Below, in pieces: positions 60,638-64,000 of a stretch of 64,000 bases of DNA. The notes under the pieces are model-generated. The model was not told where the DNA came from, ran no database searches, and worked only from the letters and a program-made list of their open reading frames with translations. Source of the stretch: DATGPD01 sp041398565 (GTDB taxonomy: Bacteria > Planctomycetota > UBA1135 > UBA2386); the NCBI GenBank assembly GCA_041398565.1, contig JAWKUN010000005.1:992001-1056000 (forward strand). The letters are read 5' to 3'. The position numbers were made by a program, and so were the translations under genes. Numbering within the stretch: position 1 is the stretch's first letter; every line of letters begins with the position of its first letter.

Positions 60638-62662
60638 TCAGGCGTGCACGAAGGGCGCCGGTGCGCGCGGGCCGTTCTTCAGGAACGACTCGACGCCGAT
60701 GCGCATGTCCTTGGTGGCGCAGACCTCGCCGAAGCACTTGGCCTCGTGGGCGATGGCTTCGCGCAGCGGCAGCTTGGCGCCACCGAGGATGGCCCGGCAG
60801 AGGATGGCGTCGACGGCGCGGCTGCGGTGGCCGATGTCGACCGCCGGCAGGCTCGCGGGCACGTCGGCCATGGGCTCGCGGCGGATGGCCGTGCGCGGGC
60901 GCTTGCCGCTGGCCAGGTCGCGCGCGATCTCGATGGCCCGCGCCACCAGGTCGCCCCCCACGACCTCGGCGATCAGGCCGGCGGCCAGGGCGTCTTCGCT
61001 GCTGATCGGCCGGCAGGTGCGCAGCAGCTCGGCCGCACGTTCGAGGCCGACGAGGCGCGGCAGGCGCTGGGTGCCGCCGGCGCCGGGGATGATGCCCAGG
61101 TTGGCTTCGGGTTGGGCTGCCAGCGGCTTCAGGCCCTTCTTGGCGATGCGCGTGGTGCACGCCATCGCCAGCTCGATGCCGCCGCCGAAGGCGAGGCCGT
61201 TGAGCGCGCACACCGACGGCTTCTTGCTGTCCTCGATGAAGTCGAGCACGCGCTGTGACCCGCGCGAGGTGGCTTCGCCTTGGGCAGCGGTCTCGATGCG
61301 CGCCAAGAAGCGGACGTCGGCGCCGGAGACGAAGGCCTTGCGGCCGAAGCCGGTGAGAACCACCGCGTTCACGTTCGGGTCGGCCTCGGCCTCGGCGAAG
61401 CGGCGTTGGAGCTCGTCGAACACGGCCTCGTTGAGCGCGTTCAGCACCTTGGGCCGGCGGATGGTGAGCACCCGCACGCCGTCGACGTCGCGCTGTTGCA
61501 CCACGGGAACGTCGAACGGCCGGTTCTCGGCGCCATGCGCCCGCACACAGCGCGGCACCGGAAAGCCCGGATTGGCGCGAGCGTAGGCCTCCACCAGACG
61601 CAGTGCCTCGCCCGTACCCAGCTCGTTCATGAAGCGGAACGCCGGCTTCATGTCGAGCGCCATCTCCAGCGCCATGTCGAAGTCGGACACCGAGATGAGC
61701 CCGGCGTCGACCACCTCGCCGACCAGGCCGAAGTAGGCGCCACGCAGCGCTTCGGTGACGCGCTCGTCGACGTCGGGGGGCACGTCGACGACCTCGCCGC
61801 GCCCGGGCACGTCCCACGCCGACTTGCTCGCCACCTTCTCCTTCAGGCTGGCCGGCGACTTGAACCAACCGTGGATCTTGCTCGTGTAGTGGTCGAGGCC
61901 GACGTTGGTGATCGGGTTGCCGCCGGTGAGGTTCATGGCGGTGAACGAGCCGACCGTCATGCCCAGCGCTTTGCGCTGCACCTGGTCGATCTGCTTGGTC
62001 GTGGCGACGCCCTGCTCGGCCAGCAGGGCTGCTGCTTGGAACAGGCCCTCGAAGATCGGGTCGAGCGCGTAGCCGTAGCGCGAGCGCACACGCACCGGCA
62101 CCTTGCCGATCGCCTCGTAGAACGACAGCAGCCACTCGGTGACCGCCGGTGCGGTCTGCGCCGCCGGCACGATCTCGACGATCAGGTTGCGCTCGGCCGG
62201 GAAGAAGTAGTGGATGACGAGGGTGCGTTCCTTGTGCGCGGCGCCCTGGAAGATCACCTCCGGTTCCAGGTGCGAGCTGTTGCTGGCGAGGATGGTGTCC
62301 TTGCGCACCAGGGTCTCGACCTGCGCGAAGATCTTCCCTTTGAGCGCCTCGTTCTCGGTCGCCGCCTCGACCACGAAATCGGCGCCCTCGATGGCGCCGT
62401 AGTCGCTGGTCCAGGTCAGGCTCGACAGCATCTGCTGCTGCTGCGCAGCGGTGAAGGCACCGCTCTCCACGCCCTTGGCCACCTTCTTCTCCAGCTTGCC
62501 GCGGCCCTTGGCCAGCGCCTCCTCGGCGACGTCGACCACCACGATCCTCACCCCGTCCGGTGCCAGGGTCTTGGCGAAGTAGAGCGCGATGTCGGGGCCG
62601 ATCTGGCCCGAGCCGATGACGACGACCTTGTGCAGCGTGCGACCTTTGTGTTCGAAACCCAT
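60638..62662 (-). CDS. 3-hydroxyacyl-CoA dehydrogenase / enoyl-CoA hydratase bifunctional protein (dehydrogenase first)
   Basis: A 674-residue fatty-acid beta-oxidation enzyme. The NAD-binding domain begins with VVVIGSGQIGPDIALYFAK, then SNSSHLEPEVIF and HYFFPAERNLIVEIV; a C-terminal dehydrogenase domain with LTGGNPITNVGLDHY follows to about residue 410. The enoyl-CoA hydratase lies at about 420-670, with KPSVCALNGLAFGGGIELAMACTTRIA and LGIIPGAGGTQRLPR, holding both acidic catalytic positions. The order is the reverse of FadB/FadJ and resembles the archaeal crotonyl-CoA hydratase/3-hydroxybutyryl-CoA dehydrogenase. ATG 62662 is the clear start. The adjacent transporter gene is upstream on the same strand. 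Confidence 0.88.
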   Translation of the reverse strand: MGFEHKGRTLHKVVVIGSGQIGPDIALYFAKTLAPDGVRIVVVDVAEEALAKGRGKLEKKVAKGVESGAFTAAQQQQMLSSLTWTSDYGAIEGADFVVEAATENEALKGKIFAQVETLVRKDTILASNSSHLEPEVIFQGAAHKERTLVIHYFFPAERNLIVEIVPAAQTAPAVTEWLLSFYEAIGKVPVRVRSRYGYALDPIFEGLFQAAALLAEQGVATTKQIDQVQRKALGMTVGSFTAMNLTGGNPITNVGLDHYTSKIHGWFKSPASLKEKVASKSAWDVPGRGEVVDVPPDVDERVTEALRGAYFGLVGEVVDAGLISVSDFDMALEMALDMKPAFRFMNELGTGEALRLVEAYARANPGFPVPRCVRAHGAENRPFDVPVVQQRDVDGVRVLTIRRPKVLNALNEAVFDELQRRFAEAEADPNVNAVVLTGFGRKAFVSGADVRFLARIETAAQGEATSRGSQRVLDFIEDSKKPSVCALNGLAFGGGIELAMACTTRIAKKGLKPLAAQPEANLGIIPGAGGTQRLPRLVGLERAAELLRTCRPISSEDALAAGLIAEVVGGDLVARAIEIARDLASGKRPRTAIRREPMADVPASLPAVDIGHRSRAVDAILCRAILGGAKLPLREAIAHEAKCFGEVCATKDMRIGVESFLKNGPRAPAPFVHA

Positions 62663-62748
62663 GGCTGTTGCTCCAGAAGCGGGCGGAGCAGGGTACCGGT
62701 CGCGCGACCCGGAGTCACGCGTAGGCGGCGGTCGGCGCGTTGGTCCGG

Positions 62749-64000
62749 CTACGTGCGCCCGGCCGCACGGCGCGCTTGCCGCCGCGCGAGGATGCGCTGC
62801 ACCTGGGCCTGCTTGCCGGCGTCGAAGCGGTAGCGCAACAGGATCCAGGCGGCCAGCAGGAAGATGACGCCGACGCCCGGCCCGAACAACAGCGTGATCG
62901 CCCAGGTGGCGGTCGGGGTCTGCGGCTGGTTCGGCACGAAGCCGGCACCGTCGAGCACCAGGCCGGTGACCCCTACGGCGACGGCGCGGGCCACCTTCTG
63001 CGTGAAACGCCAGACGCCGAAGAAGGCGCCGCCGCGGTTCTTGCGGTGGAAGACGAGGTCGTGGTCGACGACGTCGGTCAGCAGCGAATCGAGCAGCGCG
63101 ACACAGCCCACCAGGAACCCGATGCCCACGCCCCCGAGAAGCACGGGAAGCAGGAAGTTGCCGGGTGGCAGCGTCAGGTAGAGGACGGCGTTGCTGGCGC
63201 CGACGATCGCGGCGCCCCGCGCGAGCGGCTCGAGCTTGCCGGCGCGCTTCGACCAGCGCAGCCACAGCGGCAGGCCGGCGGTGAACGCCAGCAGGAACAC
63301 GCCGAGCAGGACCTGCACCTGCCGGTCGCCGAGCCGCAGGCAGTCGCTGTAGTAGTAGAGCGCCGTCGTGGCGTTGACACCGACCCCGGCACTGGCGATC
63401 AGGTATGCCGCCAGCAGCGGCCGGAAGGTGCGATTGCCGGCGGCCTCGAGCAGCTCACCGAACCAGGACGGCCCACGGCGATCCCCGTGCGCCGGCGGCG
63501 CCTGACGCACGAACCCCACCCAGGGCTTGGCCACGGTCCAGGTGACGCAGGCTCCCGTCAACGCGATGACGGCGATGGTGATGCTCGTCTCCGCCATCGA
63601 GTCCACGGTTCCGCCGCCGAACGCCAGTGCGAACAGGAGCGGCAGCGTCACCGCCACGCATGCGCCGAGGTTGGAGCCGCCGTAGCGCCACGCGAACAGC
63701 ACCGAGCGCTGGTGCGGGTCGTCGGTCATCTCGTTGCACGTGGCGAGGTAGGGCACGTACACGACGGTCAAGCCGGTGTTGAGCAGGCAGCCGGCCACCA
63801 AGAGCCAGCTGAACTTGCTCCACTCGCCGTGCAGCGTCGGCGGCGCGAACACGCCGACGAGCCCCAGCGCCAGCAGCACGGCGCCGACCAGGATCCACAC
63901 GCGCCGACCGATTCTGTGCGCGGTGCGGTCGCTGACCACACCCATCGCCGGATCGACCAGCGCGTCCCAGAGGAGACCGAGTGCGAACGCGACCCCGGCC
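62749..64000 (-). CDS. GPH-family (MelB-like) MFS transporter, N-terminus outside window
   Basis: A multi-pass membrane transporter of the glycoside-pentoside-hexuronide:cation symporter family. The visible 417 residues have about ten hydrophobic segments. The frame runs to the last base of the window, and the codons just before the internal ATG 63945 encode WDALVDPAMGVVSDRT, the classic DPxxGxxSDRT loop after helix 2; so the true start is beyond 64000 and the gene is incomplete. Typical substrates are sugars with Na+ or H+. No sugar catabolic gene is nearby. Confidence 0.82.
   Translation of the reverse strand, partial: AGVAFALGLLWDALVDPAMGVVSDRTAHRIGRRVWILVGAVLLALGLVGVFAPPTLHGEWSKFSWLLVAGCLLNTGLTVVYVPYLATCNEMTDDPHQRSVLFAWRYGGSNLGACVAVTLPLLFALAFGGGTVDSMAETSITIAVIALTGACVTWTVAKPWVGFVRQAPPAHGDRRGPSWFGELLEAAGNRTFRPLLAAYLIASAGVGVNATTALYYYSDCLRLGDRQVQVLLGVFLLAFTAGLPLWLRWSKRAGKLEPLARGAAIVGASNAVLYLTLPPGNFLLPVLLGGVGIGFLVGCVALLDSLLTDVVDHDLVFHRKNRGGAFFGVWRFTQKVARAVAVGVTGLVLDGAGFVPNQPQTPTATWAITLLFGPGVGVIFLLAAWILLRYRFDAGKQAQVQRILARRQARRAAGRT

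Noticed and set aside
59214..61586. Plus-strand open frame of 790 codons across the end of the lipoprotein gene and the beta-oxidation gene
   Set aside because: Spans two real genes on different strands, composition is arginine-rich, and no domain is recognised.

Overview
This is a 64 kb chromosomal window of a GC-rich (roughly two-thirds G+C or more), diderm bacterium. It starts inside dnaA and runs through the replication-initiation operon (dnaN, a dciA-like gene, gyrB). Lipid A/LPS export genes (kdsD, kdsC, a large LptC/LptA-like protein, lptD), an Mla-type lipid transporter, a Tat component and many lipoproteins show an LPS-bearing outer membrane. A signal peptidase I with a large internal insertion, HEAT-VWA proteins and large secreted proteins of unknown function suggest Planctomycetota; this is inference and a 16S or phylogenomic check would settle it. 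No phage, plasmid, transposase, CRISPR array, rRNA or tRNA was recognised.

Layout. 0-8.7 kb: dnaA end, a 580-bp gap, dnaN-dciA-gyrB with overlapping ends, then an MCE protein fused to a degenerate trypsin-like domain, an MlaF-MlaE fusion ABC transporter, and a short GspE-N-like protein. 8.8-12.4 kb: tatA/B, a lipoprotein amidase, ettA. 12.4-19.3 kb (minus): a tightly overlapping LPS operon kdsD-kdsC-lptCA-lptD. 19.5-26.6 kb: scpA, a 3 x 79-bp tandem repeat, a HIT-like protein, fmt-rsmB, a TIM-barrel isomerase, an orphan HPt protein and an IPMS-like enzyme. 26.8-33.1 kb: HEAT-VWA protein, IGHMBP2-type helicase divergent from oxyR, and an unknown protein. 33.3-38.2 kb: lepB-CPBP protease-CBM9/pseudo-MBL operon, a lower-GC region without clear genes, and an AT-hook protein. 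38.3-44.8 kb: class IV aminotransferase, purF, a glycosyltransferase-methyltransferase pair, and pyrE-flavin reductase-MocA/NfsA fusion. 44.9-48.8 kb: two paralogous lipoproteins, a PstS-like protein and a secreted protein. 49-52 kb: pdxR-pdxS-pdxT (vitamin B6) with a double palindrome in front. 52-64 kb: a dehydrogenase, an aspartic protease-PDZ protein, a carboxypeptidase-regulatory-like protein, a glycosyltransferase, a 1259-aa lipoprotein, a hydroxyacyl-CoA dehydrogenase/enoyl-CoA hydratase fusion, and a GPH-type transporter cut by the window end.

Themes. Much of the window builds or traffics the envelope: retrograde lipid transport (MCE + MlaFE), LPS core sugar synthesis and export, Tat and Sec processing, peptidoglycan hydrolysis and several lipoproteins. 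The most unusual items are domain fusions (MCE-pseudoprotease, MlaF-MlaE, LptC-LptA bridge, MocA-NfsA, CBM9-pseudo-MBL), a structured repeat that starts exactly at the stop codon of two unrelated genes 34 kb apart, and a compact two-palindrome operator at pdxR. recF is absent from its usual place between dnaN and gyrB.
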